Below are positions 25,021 to 34,430 of a stretch of DNA of 64,000 nt, piece by piece. The first letter of the stretch is position 1; each line of letters opens with the position of its first letter. The notes beneath the pieces are model-generated. The model did no database searches. It worked only from the letters and a program-made list of their open reading frames with translations, and had not been told where the DNA came from. The position numbers were made by a program, and so were the translations under genes. Source of the stretch: DATMFV01 sp035555975 (GTDB taxonomy: Bacteria > Verrucomicrobiota > Verrucomicrobiia > Chthoniobacterales > Chthoniobacteraceae); the NCBI GenBank assembly GCA_035555975.1, contig DATMFV010000051.1, positions 62,001-126,000 on the forward strand, read 5' to 3'.

Positions 25021-25923
25021 TCAAGGCGCATGCTGACTCCAGCGGCGGGGGGAGCGCGTGGTCTTCTTCTTAAAGAACCGGCTGAAGGAATAGGCGGAGG
25101 CCATCCCGATCTGTTGCGCAATGGCTTCCAGGGTATAGTTTTGTTTGAGCAGTTCCTTGGCCCGCTCCAACCGGGCCTGGTCGATATATTCCTTGGGGGG
25201 AGAGCCGGTGTACCGGGTGAAGAGACGGTGAAAAAAGAAGGGGCTGTAACCGGCGATGTGTGCCAGAGAGTTGAGGTTGAGCGGGTCTGAGAGGTGGTGG
25301 TGGATGTATTCCTGGATCGATTTGATGATTTGTTTGTGTTGATCCGGCATCGGGTCGGGGGAGGCCGTGCCGAGGATCTTGAGAAGGAGGCTGGTGATCA
25401 GCGACTTCAGAAAAGCCCGGCAGATGGCGTCGCCGGGAGCGGCCCGGCATTGGTCCCAGGCGTCCATGATCAGCGGCGGGAACTCATCCGCCATGAGGCG
25501 TGTGCTGATCGCCCGATACGATTTTCCTCTGGAATCCCGCGCGATGGTGTTGTAGGAGAGCGAGTGGCGCTCGCGCAGGTGAATCCAGAGGGCGGTGTAA
25601 GGGTAGCTATAGACTGCCTTGGAATCCCGCGACTCGTAGTGATCAAACAGAAAAACCGTCCCGGCGGAACGGCGATACACCTTGCCCTGCAACCCGAAAA
25701 CGCCCTCCCCGCTCAGGGTAAACATGATCTCGCGATGCGCGGGGGCATGCGTGTTGCCCCGGGTATGGATAAACTTCTCATACACGGGGGCGTGAAGGGG
25801 CGGTTCGCACGGATGTCCCAGGGTATGGACCCATTTCCACCCTTCCGGCTCCCGAAGCCACCCGGCCTCCTCTTCACCGAGTAAACGGAGAAAGCGAAAC
25901 GGGTTTTGCGGGGGGCGGGGCAT
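25021..25923 (-). CDS. AraC family transcriptional regulator (cassette C)
   Basis: This protein is 300 aa from the ATG at 25923; ATGs at 26001 and 26049 are in frame but would run through a palindrome. The N-terminal domain is cupin-like (HREIMFTLSGEGVFGLQGKVYRR). The C-terminus has two helix-turn-helix motifs: LNLNSLAHIAGYSPFFFHRLFTR, and LEAIAQQIGMASAYSFSRFFKKK. It is divergent from cassette C (PEP-CTERM, 191-aa protein, CBM9 protein, pseudopilin) and the pectate-lyase remnant, so it probably controls them. Confidence 0.85.
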   Translation of the reverse strand: MPRPPQNPFRFLRLLGEEEAGWLREPEGWKWVHTLGHPCEPPLHAPVYEKFIHTRGNTHAPAHREIMFTLSGEGVFGLQGKVYRRSAGTVFLFDHYESRDSKAVYSYPYTALWIHLRERHSLSYNTIARDSRGKSYRAISTRLMADEFPPLIMDAWDQCRAAPGDAICRAFLKSLITSLLLKILGTASPDPMPDQHKQIIKSIQEYIHHHLSDPLNLNSLAHIAGYSPFFFHRLFTRYTGSPPKEYIDQARLERAKELLKQNYTLEAIAQQIGMASAYSFSRFFKKKTTRSPRRWSQHAP

Positions 25924-25940
25924 ATCGGAAACAACGATAT
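25922..25940. promoter_or_regulatory. candidate operator overlapping the AraC start codon (cassette C)
   Basis: ATATCG (25922-25927) and CGATAT (25935-25940) are inverted around seven bases and overlap the proposed start at 25923. This would suit autorepression. If the AraC protein really starts further upstream, the repeat is coding and probably fortuitous. Confidence 0.4.
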
Positions 25941-26036
25941 CGGGAGGGAAGTTGCAACTTTCAAAAGCAAGATAGGGTATTTTTTGGGCAAACGCGGCCA
26001 TTCCTGATGGGGCCGATCGGTGGAAGAGTGGCCGCC

Positions 26037-26195
26037 ATGAAAGTTCCATTCCCTGTAGAAGCCGCGTTTTTGAATGTTCGCGACCACGGTGCGGTAGGGG
26101 ATGGTGTTGCCGACGAGACGGAGGCGCTCCAGTCTGCCATTGACGGGGCTCACCAGCAGGGAGGGGGGATCGTGAGCGTCCCTGCGGGGTATTAA
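26037..26195 (+). pseudogene. truncated pectate lyase / GH28-like N-terminus
   Basis: The 52-residue reading contains FLNVRDHGAVGDGVADETEALQ and IDGAHQQGGGIVSVPAGY. It matches the conserved N-terminus of the pectate-lyase-3/GH28 beta-helix superfamily, which normally continues G-x-Y and then several hundred residues of beta-helix. Here a TAA follows VPAGY and nothing of the family continues in any frame before the next gene at 26341. It therefore appears to be the remnant of a deleted beta-helix enzyme, still placed at the head of the cassette and divergent from its AraC regulator. Confidence 0.7.
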
Positions 26196-26340
26196 AAGGG
26201 CAAATGCAGGTATTCCCGGATTTTCAGAAACGATCTAATCTTTTTTTCATCCCCTTGATCCTCCCCCCTCAACCTTCCCCGCAGTCTTGTCCAAGGCGGG
26301 AAGTTCCACTCCGTTTCCAACCTTATCCCCTCATCCACCC

Positions 26341-27900
26341 ATGAAACCAGGCTCCTCCTACCGTCTTCATTTTGTCAAAGCGGCGCTGCTGCTTCTCCTT
26401 CCCGCCTCGCTTCATGCCCAACGGGTATGGAATGCAGGCGACGAAGGCGACAAAGATTGGGCGACCGCAGAAAACTGGGTCAATTCCCTGCCGCCAACCT
26501 CCTCGACCGATGCCCGCTTCGAGGTCAACCCCAACTCCGGAGCGGAAGTGACCGTCGCCGTTTCCGGCGAAGTCGAAGCCCGGGGGATTCAGGTGATGCT
26601 GGGCAAATCGGTCACCCTGAACCTGGCCGGCGGGGCGGAACTGAAGACCACCGGCGCCAACAGCCTGATGCGGGTTGGCTATAGTGGGGGAACCGGGACG
26701 GGGACCGGGGCTTCCCACCTGATCGTCAACGGTGCAGGGGCCGCAGGGGCTACCTTTGACCTCGGCCAGACCCAGATCGGTGCATCGGGCAGCGCGGCGG
26801 ATGGCAATACGCTGACCTTGAAAGGAAACCTCACCGTGCTCGATTCCGCCGGGCTCGACATGGTGATCGGCCGGTTCGGAAACGGGCAGAGGTTGATCGT
26901 TTCCGACGGGGCGGATGTCACCCGCCACGGCATTCAGCTCGCCTCCGGGGCGTCATCCGGCGGCTTGAGCGGGAACGGGATTTCTGTCACCGGGGAGGAG
27001 TCGATCCTGAAGATTACGGGCGGACGCCTGACCGTGGGGGATGTCGGCGGGGCCTTCGGGAACTTCGTGGAGATCTCCGACCAGGCCACGCTGCAACTCA
27101 ACGCGTCGCGAAATCTGTTGATCGGCAACGCCGCCGGCACCAACCTGGGGGGGAATGTGGTTGAGGTTGGCCATGGGAGCACCCTCAAGACGGCGGGGGA
27201 AATCCAGATCCACAGCCACACTGTCACCGGCGGCGAAGACACCCATGGCGCCAATCGCCTGACGATCGAGAGCGGAGGGACGCTCACCTCCTCGTCGACC
27301 ATCGGCAATTCGGGGCTGTTGCAACTTTCCGAAGGGGCGACCCTCGCGGGCAAGACCTTGACCGGCGGGGCGGCCACCCTGGAGGTCACGACCGAAGCCG
27401 GCGGACGTTTTGAAGCCGCCGGGGCGGGAATCGGGGCGACGGTCACCTCCAGCATCCGGGAGGGTGCCACCTTGGCCGTCGGCATCACGGGCGCCGACCT
27501 GGCCAGCACGCTGACGTTGCAGTCCACCGTCAACCTGGAAGCCGGGAGCACGCTGGAGTTGACGCTCTTTGGGTCCGGCGTCAATGACGGGATCGAACTG
27601 GTGTCCGGCGGTCTGCTTCATCTGGAGGGGCCGGTCGTCTTGAGCCTGGAACTGGCCGAAGGGTATCAACCGGCGGCGGGAGACTCGTGGCAGCTTTTCC
27701 GTGGAAACCTGGCGGGGATTTCCGGCGATGGTATCTTCGATGTCACCGGCTACGACCCGGCCATCTGGGATTTTTCCGGGCTGAATGCCGACGACGGCTG
27801 GAGGGTGGCGGTGATCCCGGAACCGGGGAGCGTTTCCCTTTTCCTGTTCTCGCTGGCGGGGGGCATGGCCTTCTGGTGGCGGCGCAGGAGGGTCGCCTGA
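26341..27900 (+). CDS. PEP-CTERM protein with autotransporter-like beta repeats (cassette C)
   Basis: The 519-aa product has a signal peptide (about residues 8-25, ending LHA), then WNAGDEGDKDWATAENWVNSLPP. This is the start typical of PVC proteins with passenger-type beta-strand repeats. A long Gly/Thr/Ala-rich beta-helix-like body with recurring NGxxVxG and LxVGDxGG turns follows. It ends in IPEPGS, a hydrophobic helix and WWRRRRVA, the exosortase signal. It is probably a surface or matrix protein. The ATG at 26341 starts the signal peptide. It heads a four-gene operon. Confidence 0.85.
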   Translation: MKPGSSYRLHFVKAALLLLLPASLHAQRVWNAGDEGDKDWATAENWVNSLPPTSSTDARFEVNPNSGAEVTVAVSGEVEARGIQVMLGKSVTLNLAGGAELKTTGANSLMRVGYSGGTGTGTGASHLIVNGAGAAGATFDLGQTQIGASGSAADGNTLTLKGNLTVLDSAGLDMVIGRFGNGQRLIVSDGADVTRHGIQLASGASSGGLSGNGISVTGEESILKITGGRLTVGDVGGAFGNFVEISDQATLQLNASRNLLIGNAAGTNLGGNVVEVGHGSTLKTAGEIQIHSHTVTGGEDTHGANRLTIESGGTLTSSSTIGNSGLLQLSEGATLAGKTLTGGAATLEVTTEAGGRFEAAGAGIGATVTSSIREGATLAVGITGADLASTLTLQSTVNLEAGSTLELTLFGSGVNDGIELVSGGLLHLEGPVVLSLELAEGYQPAAGDSWQLFRGNLAGISGDGIFDVTGYDPAIWDFSGLNADDGWRVAVIPEPGSVSLFLFSLAGGMAFWWRRRRVA

Positions 27901-27920
27901 AAGTCTTTTTTTTGGAAAAC

Positions 27921-28496
27921 ATGAAGCGATATCAGCTCCAACGCGCGTTCGTCTTTTGTCTGGCGTGGGCGATCTGCCTCGCCACCGCCGGTGGGGAGCC
28001 GGTCGTCGTGGTGGAGGGGGAGGCGGAGGTGCTCCCGGGAGAAACAAGAGACTTTTCGGTCGTTCTTCCGGAGATGCCGGAGGCAAGCCGGGCGGTCGTG
28101 GAATTTACGGCGTGGTACCAGGCACCGAAAGCCGCCGGGTATTATGCCAGCCTTCAGGTTTATTGGGGTGAGACGGAACTGATGGCGATCCTGGATCGTC
28201 CCGCGGAGTTTACCATCGGGGACGGCCGCCGGTTCAGCCTGCGCGGCCCCAACGGCTGGCGCGTTCCGCTGCTCAAGGACGCTGAAGCCGCCCGCCGGAA
28301 TCGAGACAGGACCGACGCCTACCGGATCGAGGGCGATGCCTTTGACGCCGCACGGTTCCGGTTCGAGCTTCATGCCGGGGCCGTCGGCGAACCTACCCTC
28401 CGCATCCGCAACCGGGTCGCGGCGCATCTGGAGGCGGAAGGCAAGCCAAGCCTCCTTCGCCTTCGCGACATCACCATTCATTATCTCCGCAAGTAA
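27921..28496 (+). CDS. secreted protein of unknown function, 191 aa (cassette C)
   Basis: It has a signal peptide (RAFVFCLAWAICLATAGG) followed by a beta-rich domain of about 165 residues (EVLPGETRDFSVVLPEMPEASRAVVEF), similar in feel to carbohydrate-binding or jelly-roll modules. I recognise no family. The ATG at 27921 opens the signal peptide; the long upstream reading overlaps the PEP-CTERM gene. Its stop is six bases before the next gene, so it is part of the cassette C operon and may bind the same glycan as the 1101-aa neighbour. Confidence 0.7.
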   Translation: MKRYQLQRAFVFCLAWAICLATAGGEPVVVVEGEAEVLPGETRDFSVVLPEMPEASRAVVEFTAWYQAPKAAGYYASLQVYWGETELMAILDRPAEFTIGDGRRFSLRGPNGWRVPLLKDAEAARRNRDRTDAYRIEGDAFDAARFRFELHAGAVGEPTLRIRNRVAAHLEAEGKPSLLRLRDITIHYLRK

Positions 28497-28502
28497 CGTT
28501 TC

Positions 28503-31500
28503 ATGATCAAGAGCCTCCATCCCGCTTTCAGGCAGACAGCGTTGACGCTGTTGCTGGTCCTTGGCGTCTGCGGAAAGGCCGCCGGGGAATCGTACCCGAC
28601 GATGGGGCTCTTGAGGCAGGCGCCGGAGGTGGATGGCATCGTGGGTAGCGAAGAGTGGCAGGGGAGTCTGGACCTCGGTGAACTGGCGGCACCTTCCGGC
28701 GGCGAACCGTTGCCGCCGACGCGGGTCCGCGTCGGGAGGGACGATGCCACCCTTTACCTAGCCGTGGTATGCGGGGAGCCGCTACCCGGGCAGATCAGGA
28801 CGGTCACCATTGCCGATCAGCGGGATGGCCCCGTCTGGCAGGATGACAGTGTGGAGATCTTTCTCGATATCGGGCACAACGGGCGCTCCCTCTTCCACAT
28901 CGCGGCCAACTCCGCCGGGACGCTCTACGATGCGCAGATCCTCGACTCCAGGCGTTCGTCGGCATGGGAATCCGGGGCGCGTGTCCAGACGCGGATCGAC
29001 AAGACATCCTGGAGCATCGAGATCGCGATCCCGATGCAGGCGCTCGGTCATCGGCTGGTACGGGGCGAGCTGTTTTCGCTCAATGTCGCGCGCAATCGCT
29101 ATGCCGGAAGTGCCGGGCAGAAGGCCGGGGTGGCGAGCCTGGCGGGCGGGCGGTTTGCGTTTCCAAAATACTTTGTCCCGATCCTGGTCGAAGGCCCGAT
29201 CGTCTCGGGCGGGCTTTCCGTCGTTTCGACCCGGCGCGGTCCGTTTTTTCCGAACGAGGCCGGAACCTGGGAGTTTGAAGTCACGCAGGATCAACCGCAG
29301 ACCGCCGACGTGGAGTTCCACTTTTCCAGCGCACCGGGAAGCAGGGCGGTGCCGGAGAGCATCGACACCCAGCGCAAATGGATCGCCATTCCGTTTGAAA
29401 AAGGGGAAGCCGAAGCGATGAGGATCTGTACGCTGGCCGTGAAGGGAGGCGAGGTGTTCCGCTCGGAGTACGAAATGCAGGAAGCCGCCCTGCCGGACCG
29501 GGTAGCCAAGACCCACCAGCCGCTTTTCGAACCGCTGGTGGAGCCGCGCCCCGACGGTCTGGCGAAGGAGGGCGTGCTGCTGTGGCCTCACGAAATCGTG
29601 CGCCCCTTTCGCAAGGCATTGCCGTTCCGGGTCGGTGCGGAGTTTGAGCCGGACGATCCCTACCGCCAGTATGCCAGGGACCGCGCCATCCTGGTCGGTC
29701 GTACGGGGCTCGAACGCGAGGTGCTGGAAAAGACCAGGGAATACAACATCCCGCTGGCGATTTATCTGGACTACCGCGGAGCCATCGCGGCGGGAGCGCC
29801 CAAGGGCGTTTCGCATCACCGGCCATGGAAGCTGGACCCCCGCGCCATTGAAGCCTACCTTCAGGATGCCCGGAAGGCGATCGAGCTTTCCAAAACCTAC
29901 CCCAACATCCGGTGGCTTTTCGCCGGTGACGAACAGTGGGAAATCATGCACCGCAACCTGCTCGGCTTTCTGGACCGGAAGGAAAGCTACCCTGAACTGA
30001 TGGCGGCGGATGCCGAGATCCGCAAGCAGTTCGGTTTCGGAAAGTTCGGCCTGCCCGAATCGGCTTCGGATACCGACCCCTACCGCTGGATTGCCACCCT
30101 GCGATGGGAGGTGGCAAAGATGATCTCCGTGGAAAAAGAGGTGCGCGCCATGATCGAGCGCGAGGCACCGCAGATGAAGTTCCTCTCCTGGGACAATATC
30201 AGCGGTCACCGCCCCTACGGGCTGCGGCGTTGGGGGGAGGTCTTCGATGTCATTACGGGGCAGTTGTATCCCAATAGCAACCCTCATCGCGAAACCTTCG
30301 GTTTCCTGACGCGGCTGGCCGCCGATCTCTCGAACGCGAAGGAAATCTGGCCCGTTCCCCATGTGGAGCATTATGCCGGGAGTTATACGGCTTCCGAAGT
30401 GGAGGAGCTTTTAAGCCAGATGTGGCGCAATGGCGCCAGCGGCCTGCATCTCTACAGTGTCGATGTCCTGGGGGAACGCAACAAGGAAGGGTCGTCCATG
30501 GTGGAACGGATCGGTGCGCCCGAGCGTTGGCGGGTGGTCGAAGCGTTGGCGGAGCGGCTTGAAAACCCCTTCGTCGTCAGGCAGCCGGTGGCTGATAGCG
30601 CCATTTTCTATAGCAATACCAGCTATATGGGGCAGGGGACCGGGCAGGGCCGGGCGCTGAACTATACCAACGAAGTCGAGTGGATCTACACGCTTCTGGG
30701 GCCGCGGCTGGGTGCGGCGTTCCGGTTTGTGGATGACCTGCTCTGCCTCGACGACCCTGCGCAGCTTCAGGACTACAAGGTCATCTATATTCCCTATGCG
30801 CCGATTGTGGACGACCCGGAGTATGCCGCACTGGAGTCGTTTGTGAAAGGAGGCGGTTCCCTGATCGTCTGCGATCCGCTCGCCTTCCGCCATCGCAGCG
30901 ACGGGACGCCAAGGGTCGAGGGAGGGCTTGTACCGCCGCTGGAGTCGCTGGCGTCGGCCGCCGCGCAACGGAGCCGCTTCGTGCAGGAGGGCAAGACGCG
31001 CGAACTCCGCGCCGCCGGGCCGGTCTACCCGTTGAGGGAAACCGGGGAAACCGTGGCGCACTTTGCCGACGGAAAGGCGTCGGCCGTCCGGGTCCCCCTT
31101 GGAAAGGGAAATGTCGTCTTCTTCGGTGCCAATCCGCTGGTGCCAAGTGTGGCGGGCGACAAGGAGTGGGCATCGGCGTTTGCCCGGCTTCACCACGCGG
31201 CGGGCGCTTCGCTCGATCATGAGGTCTGGCGTTTTCGTTTTCCCAAAACTTCAACGCCGGAGGAAACCCGTCCTCCCGGCATCTGCCTGACGGGGAACTA
31301 TTTTGAATGGAGCTTGAGCAAGCCGGTGAAGGTGGCCAACGCCCCGGTGCAGGGAAGCTACCGTTTGAGCCGGACCGACGACCGGCAGGCCGAACCCGCC
31401 CATCGCGCCATTTCCTTCAGGAAAGGCCGGTTGACCGACCGCCTGGGCGGAGCCGCCGCGCCGAACCTGGCACCGCCGGGCGACTTTGTCCTGAGGTGGA

Positions 31501-31808
31501 GCGGCAGCGAGGCCACGGCGATCACCTTTGACTTCGAGCAGCCGGTCCACCCTGCACGGGCGCGCCTCTTCTACTCCGACACCCTGCCTGCGGGCGTGGT
31601 GGAAGTCTCCTCCGACGGAGAGACCTGGGAAGCGAAGGGGAGCTGGGTGCAGGCGGAGGTTCGCAGCGAGGAGGTGAAGCTCCTCCCGGTGCCGATCGCC
31701 TCCGGGCCTTGCCGCCATGTCCGGTTTACTTTTGAGCCGCTTGCCGAAAACCAGAGGTTGACACTTGTGGAGGTTGACCTTTGGAGCGACCACCCTGTAA
31801 CCCATTGA
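28503..31808 (+). CDS. large secreted CBM9-domain protein, probable glycoside hydrolase (cassette C)
   Basis: This is a 1101-aa protein with a signal peptide (ALTLLLVLGVCGKAAG). Residues of about 30-225 resemble a carbohydrate-binding module family 9 domain (EVDGIVGSEEWQG, then WQDDSVEIFLD and WSIEIAIPMQALG). The middle (about 370-700) looks like a TIM-barrel hydrolase (IPLAIYLDYRG, WLFAGDEQWEIM with acidic residues, FLSWDNISGHRPYG). Residues of about 735-870 resemble a beta-galactosidase trimerisation or glutamine-amidotransferase-like domain (VIYIPYAPIVDD, GGGSLIVCDP). The C-terminus looks discoidin-like. The exact family and substrate are open. Confidence 0.7.
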   Translation: MIKSLHPAFRQTALTLLLVLGVCGKAAGESYPTMGLLRQAPEVDGIVGSEEWQGSLDLGELAAPSGGEPLPPTRVRVGRDDATLYLAVVCGEPLPGQIRTVTIADQRDGPVWQDDSVEIFLDIGHNGRSLFHIAANSAGTLYDAQILDSRRSSAWESGARVQTRIDKTSWSIEIAIPMQALGHRLVRGELFSLNVARNRYAGSAGQKAGVASLAGGRFAFPKYFVPILVEGPIVSGGLSVVSTRRGPFFPNEAGTWEFEVTQDQPQTADVEFHFSSAPGSRAVPESIDTQRKWIAIPFEKGEAEAMRICTLAVKGGEVFRSEYEMQEAALPDRVAKTHQPLFEPLVEPRPDGLAKEGVLLWPHEIVRPFRKALPFRVGAEFEPDDPYRQYARDRAILVGRTGLEREVLEKTREYNIPLAIYLDYRGAIAAGAPKGVSHHRPWKLDPRAIEAYLQDARKAIELSKTYPNIRWLFAGDEQWEIMHRNLLGFLDRKESYPELMAADAEIRKQFGFGKFGLPESASDTDPYRWIATLRWEVAKMISVEKEVRAMIEREAPQMKFLSWDNISGHRPYGLRRWGEVFDVITGQLYPNSNPHRETFGFLTRLAADLSNAKEIWPVPHVEHYAGSYTASEVEELLSQMWRNGASGLHLYSVDVLGERNKEGSSMVERIGAPERWRVVEALAERLENPFVVRQPVADSAIFYSNTSYMGQGTGQGRALNYTNEVEWIYTLLGPRLGAAFRFVDDLLCLDDPAQLQDYKVIYIPYAPIVDDPEYAALESFVKGGGSLIVCDPLAFRHRSDGTPRVEGGLVPPLESLASAAAQRSRFVQEGKTRELRAAGPVYPLRETGETVAHFADGKASAVRVPLGKGNVVFFGANPLVPSVAGDKEWASAFARLHHAAGASLDHEVWRFRFPKTSTPEETRPPGICLTGNYFEWSLSKPVKVANAPVQGSYRLSRTDDRQAEPAHRAISFRKGRLTDRLGGAAAPNLAPPGDFVLRWSGSEATAITFDFEQPVHPARARLFYSDTLPAGVVEVSSDGETWEAKGSWVQAEVRSEEVKLLPVPIASGPCRHVRFTFEPLAENQRLTLVEVDLWSDHPVTH

Positions 31809-31822
31809 CCCGGATCTTGACC

Positions 31823-32497
31823 ATGTTCCAGAAAACTGAAAACCGGTTCCCATGCCAGAGCGCCTTTTCTCTGGTGGAGTTGCTGGTTGCCATCGCGGTG
31901 GCCGCCGCGCTCGCAGCACTGGTGTTCATGGGACTGCGCGGGGTTTTCGCCGCGGGCGACCGGGCCCGGTGTATCTCCAACCTCCGGCAGATCGGCTCCG
32001 CTGTCGCCGCCTACGCCCAGGACCATCACGGGCAGTTGCCCGGCTCCACGGCGACGGTCCAGCATTGGACCTATTACACCTTCACCACGCGGCGAGGTGC
32101 CGGGTTGACCGTCTGGCTGGCTCCCTACCTCGCCTTGCCGCCACCGGTATCGGGGGGATCGGTGGCCGAATGTTTTGTCTGCCCGGCGGCGCGCCGACAG
32201 GTGCGGGAACGCCATCTCACGACCGTGAACGCTTCCTACGGCGCGGGGGTCACTTTGATCGAAGAGACTGGCAAAAAGGTGTTTCCCTTTGGCTATTACA
32301 GCAGCAGCACGGTCAATGAAATCCTCCCCCTCAAGCTCCAGACCATCCCCACCGAGGTTTCAAAAACGCTCGCGTTACTGGACGCCGACCGGGTCAAGTA
32401 CGCCGGAAATGTCGTGGTCCCGGAAGTTCCTTCACACGGGACCTTCCGCAATGCCCTTTACCTCGACGGGCACGTGGCTCCGCTGCCGCTGGAGTAG
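31823..32497 (+). CDS. pseudopilin with H-X9-DG C-terminus (cassette C)
   Basis: This 224-aa protein has a short leader and the prepilin-like segment SAFSLVELLVAIAVAAALAAL, followed by CISNLRQIGSAVAAYAQDH. The C-terminal HGTFRNALYLDG is an exact H-X9-DG motif. I take the ATG at 31823, 14 bases after the previous stop; the longer frame would overlap the previous gene. It closes the cassette C operon, as the pseudopilin does in cassette A. Confidence 0.9.
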   Translation: MFQKTENRFPCQSAFSLVELLVAIAVAAALAALVFMGLRGVFAAGDRARCISNLRQIGSAVAAYAQDHHGQLPGSTATVQHWTYYTFTTRRGAGLTVWLAPYLALPPPVSGGSVAECFVCPAARRQVRERHLTTVNASYGAGVTLIEETGKKVFPFGYYSSSTVNEILPLKLQTIPTEVSKTLALLDADRVKYAGNVVVPEVPSHGTFRNALYLDGHVAPLPLE

Positions 32498-32607
32498 TGC
32501 ATAGGGGCCAATGCGGCTCCCTGAAACCGGAGGGTTAAGCATCTGCGTCGACCGCGGCGCACGTACCGGGAACTTGAAACCCTGCGGCTGACGCGGAGGT
32601 CGTCCCT

Positions 32608-33693
32608 TTAGGCCCGGTCGGTGAACCGTTCCTCCAACTGCTTGAGGCGGTCGCGGAACTTGGGCAGGCGATTGATGAGGGCGACTTTTTCCTTTTCTTC
32701 GCGGATGGGGCCCGCCGGGCTGCCCCACCAGACCTGCCGGGCGGGGATGCTCTTGCTCACGCCGCCCTGCGCGGCAACCACGGCCTGGGAGCCGATCTCG
32801 ATATGGCCGACGATGCCGACCTGTCCCGCGAGTGTCACATAATCGCCCAGGCGTGAACTCCCCGAGATGCCGACCTGCGAGACGATGATGCAATGCCTGC
32901 CGATGACGACGTTGTGCGCGATCTGCACCAGGTTGTCGATCTTGGTCCCTTCGCCGATCCAGGTCCGGCCGAAGCGGGCGCGGTCAATGGTGGTGTTTGC
33001 GCCGATTTCGACATCGTTGTCGATCTGGACGATGCCGGTCTGCGGGATCTTGACGTGCCGCCCTTCAACCAGTTCGTAGCCGAAGCCGTCGCTTCCGACG
33101 ACGGTGCCGCTGTGGATGATGACCCGGTCGCCCAGGCGGCACCGGTGGCAGAGGGTGACCCGGGGGTGGAGATGGCTGTCGCTCCCGATCGTGGCGTGGC
33201 GGCCGACGAGCGCATGCGCGCCGATGACGGTGCGCGCCCCGATGGTCGCCCCTTCTTCGATGACCGCGTACGGGCCGATAAAGACCCCTTCGCCAAGCGT
33301 GACCCCCTGCCCGATGACGGCGGTCGGGTCGATCCCCGGCTCGGGCCGGTATTCCGGCGGGGCAAAGTGGGCGAGGACGGTGGAGAATGCTACCGTCGGG
33401 TTGTCGACTTCGACGAGCGCTGCCGCCAGCGGCTCCGCAAACCCGCGGGGGACCAGCACGCACCCGGCCCGGCTCCCTTTAAGCTGTGGGAGATAGCGGG
33501 CATTGCCGAAAAAGGTGACCTCCTGCGGACCGGCATCGGCAATGGAGGCGGCCCCGGTGATCCACGCCTGCGTTTCCTGTGCCTCGGTCCGGTCAGGCCG
33601 GTCAGACGGCGGCAGGCCGGAAGAGGGCAGCACCGTGCCGCCGACCAGGGTTGCGATCTGGTCGACGCTTAGGGCTTCGCCGGGAGCTTCCAC
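32608..33693 (-). CDS. lpxD: UDP-3-O-(3-hydroxyacyl)glucosamine N-acyltransferase
   Basis: This 361-aa protein belongs to lipid A synthesis and transfers the second hydroxyacyl chain from acyl-ACP to UDP-acylglucosamine. The N-terminal substrate-binding domain is followed from about residue 120 by hexapeptide repeats (IGQGVTLGEGVFIGPYAVIEEGATIG and others) that build a left-handed beta-helix. QIAHNVVIG holds the catalytic His. It is the last gene of the bamA-skp-lpxD unit, the order seen in many Gram-negatives. Confidence 0.95.
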   Translation of the reverse strand: MEAPGEALSVDQIATLVGGTVLPSSGLPPSDRPDRTEAQETQAWITGAASIADAGPQEVTFFGNARYLPQLKGSRAGCVLVPRGFAEPLAAALVEVDNPTVAFSTVLAHFAPPEYRPEPGIDPTAVIGQGVTLGEGVFIGPYAVIEEGATIGARTVIGAHALVGRHATIGSDSHLHPRVTLCHRCRLGDRVIIHSGTVVGSDGFGYELVEGRHVKIPQTGIVQIDNDVEIGANTTIDRARFGRTWIGEGTKIDNLVQIAHNVVIGRHCIIVSQVGISGSSRLGDYVTLAGQVGIVGHIEIGSQAVVAAQGGVSKSIPARQVWWGSPAGPIREEKEKVALINRLPKFRDRLKQLEERFTDRA

Positions 33694-33744
33694 GGGGCGT
33701 TCCTGATAAAAAAGGTGCGCAGAGAAGGGAAAGGCGGGAATGCC

Positions 33745-34374
33745 TTACTTCTTCTTGTCGTCGGCCTTGGCGTCCGCCGCCGGGGTGCTGGCGCTTTCGG
33801 CCGGCTTGTCCTTGTTGAGCGTTTCGATGATTTCGTCGCTGAAGTCGGACGATTCCTTCGAGAAGAGGACGACCGGCACACCGTTGATGCTGTTGCCCGA
33901 CTTGTCGAGGACGAGGTCGTACTGATCCTTCTTCACCCGTTCCTGAATGAGGGCGGTGATTTCCTTGACGATGCCGTCGCGCATCCGGAGAGCCTGGGCC
34001 TGGAGGTCTTTTTCGCGGCTGGCGCGGAATTCGGTGATTTCACGCTCCAACTCCTTGGTGGAGTTGATCTTTTCGTCGCGTTCCTTCCCCTTCTTGGCTT
34101 TGGCGTCCTTGCTCAGTTCCGGCTTGCTCAGTTCATCGTTGAGCTTGTTGATGGCGTCGATGTTGTGCTTGTACGACTCCATCCGCTCGTCGAGTTCGGT
34201 CTTGGCAGCGGCGCGCGCGTTGTTGATTTTACCCTCCGCGTCCTTCGTCTTGTAGTAGGAGGAGAAGATCTTGTTCATGTCGACAAGACCGATCTTGACA
34301 TCAGCCTGGGCAGGAACGGCGAGGGTCATGCCGATCGCGGCGATCAGGCTGGAGATGGTGAGCGTTTTTTTCAT
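33745..34374 (-). CDS. skp: OmpH/Skp family periplasmic chaperone
   Basis: This 209-aa protein has a signal peptide (KKTLTISSLIAAIGMTLAVPAQA) and then VKIGLVDMNKIFSSYYKTKDAEGKI, the family start. A long charged coiled coil (about residues 45-150) forms the tentacles that hold unfolded outer-membrane proteins. The C-terminus is Lys/Ala-rich, as is common in PVC members. It lies 56 bases downstream of bamA. The ATG at 34374 opens the signal peptide; the extension to 34434 overlaps bamA. Confidence 0.9.
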   Translation of the reverse strand: MKKTLTISSLIAAIGMTLAVPAQADVKIGLVDMNKIFSSYYKTKDAEGKINNARAAAKTELDERMESYKHNIDAINKLNDELSKPELSKDAKAKKGKERDEKINSTKELEREITEFRASREKDLQAQALRMRDGIVKEITALIQERVKKDQYDLVLDKSGNSINGVPVVLFSKESSDFSDEIIETLNKDKPAESASTPAADAKADDKKK

Positions 34375-34430
34375 GTTGGAAGTGGAGTTTTTTATCAGAG
34401 CGGTTGAGACCGGAATGGATGGGATTTCGT

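Noticed and set aside
28782..30371. Minus-strand frame of 529 codons
   Set aside because: It is antisense to the CBM9 gene and has shadow-like composition without motifs.
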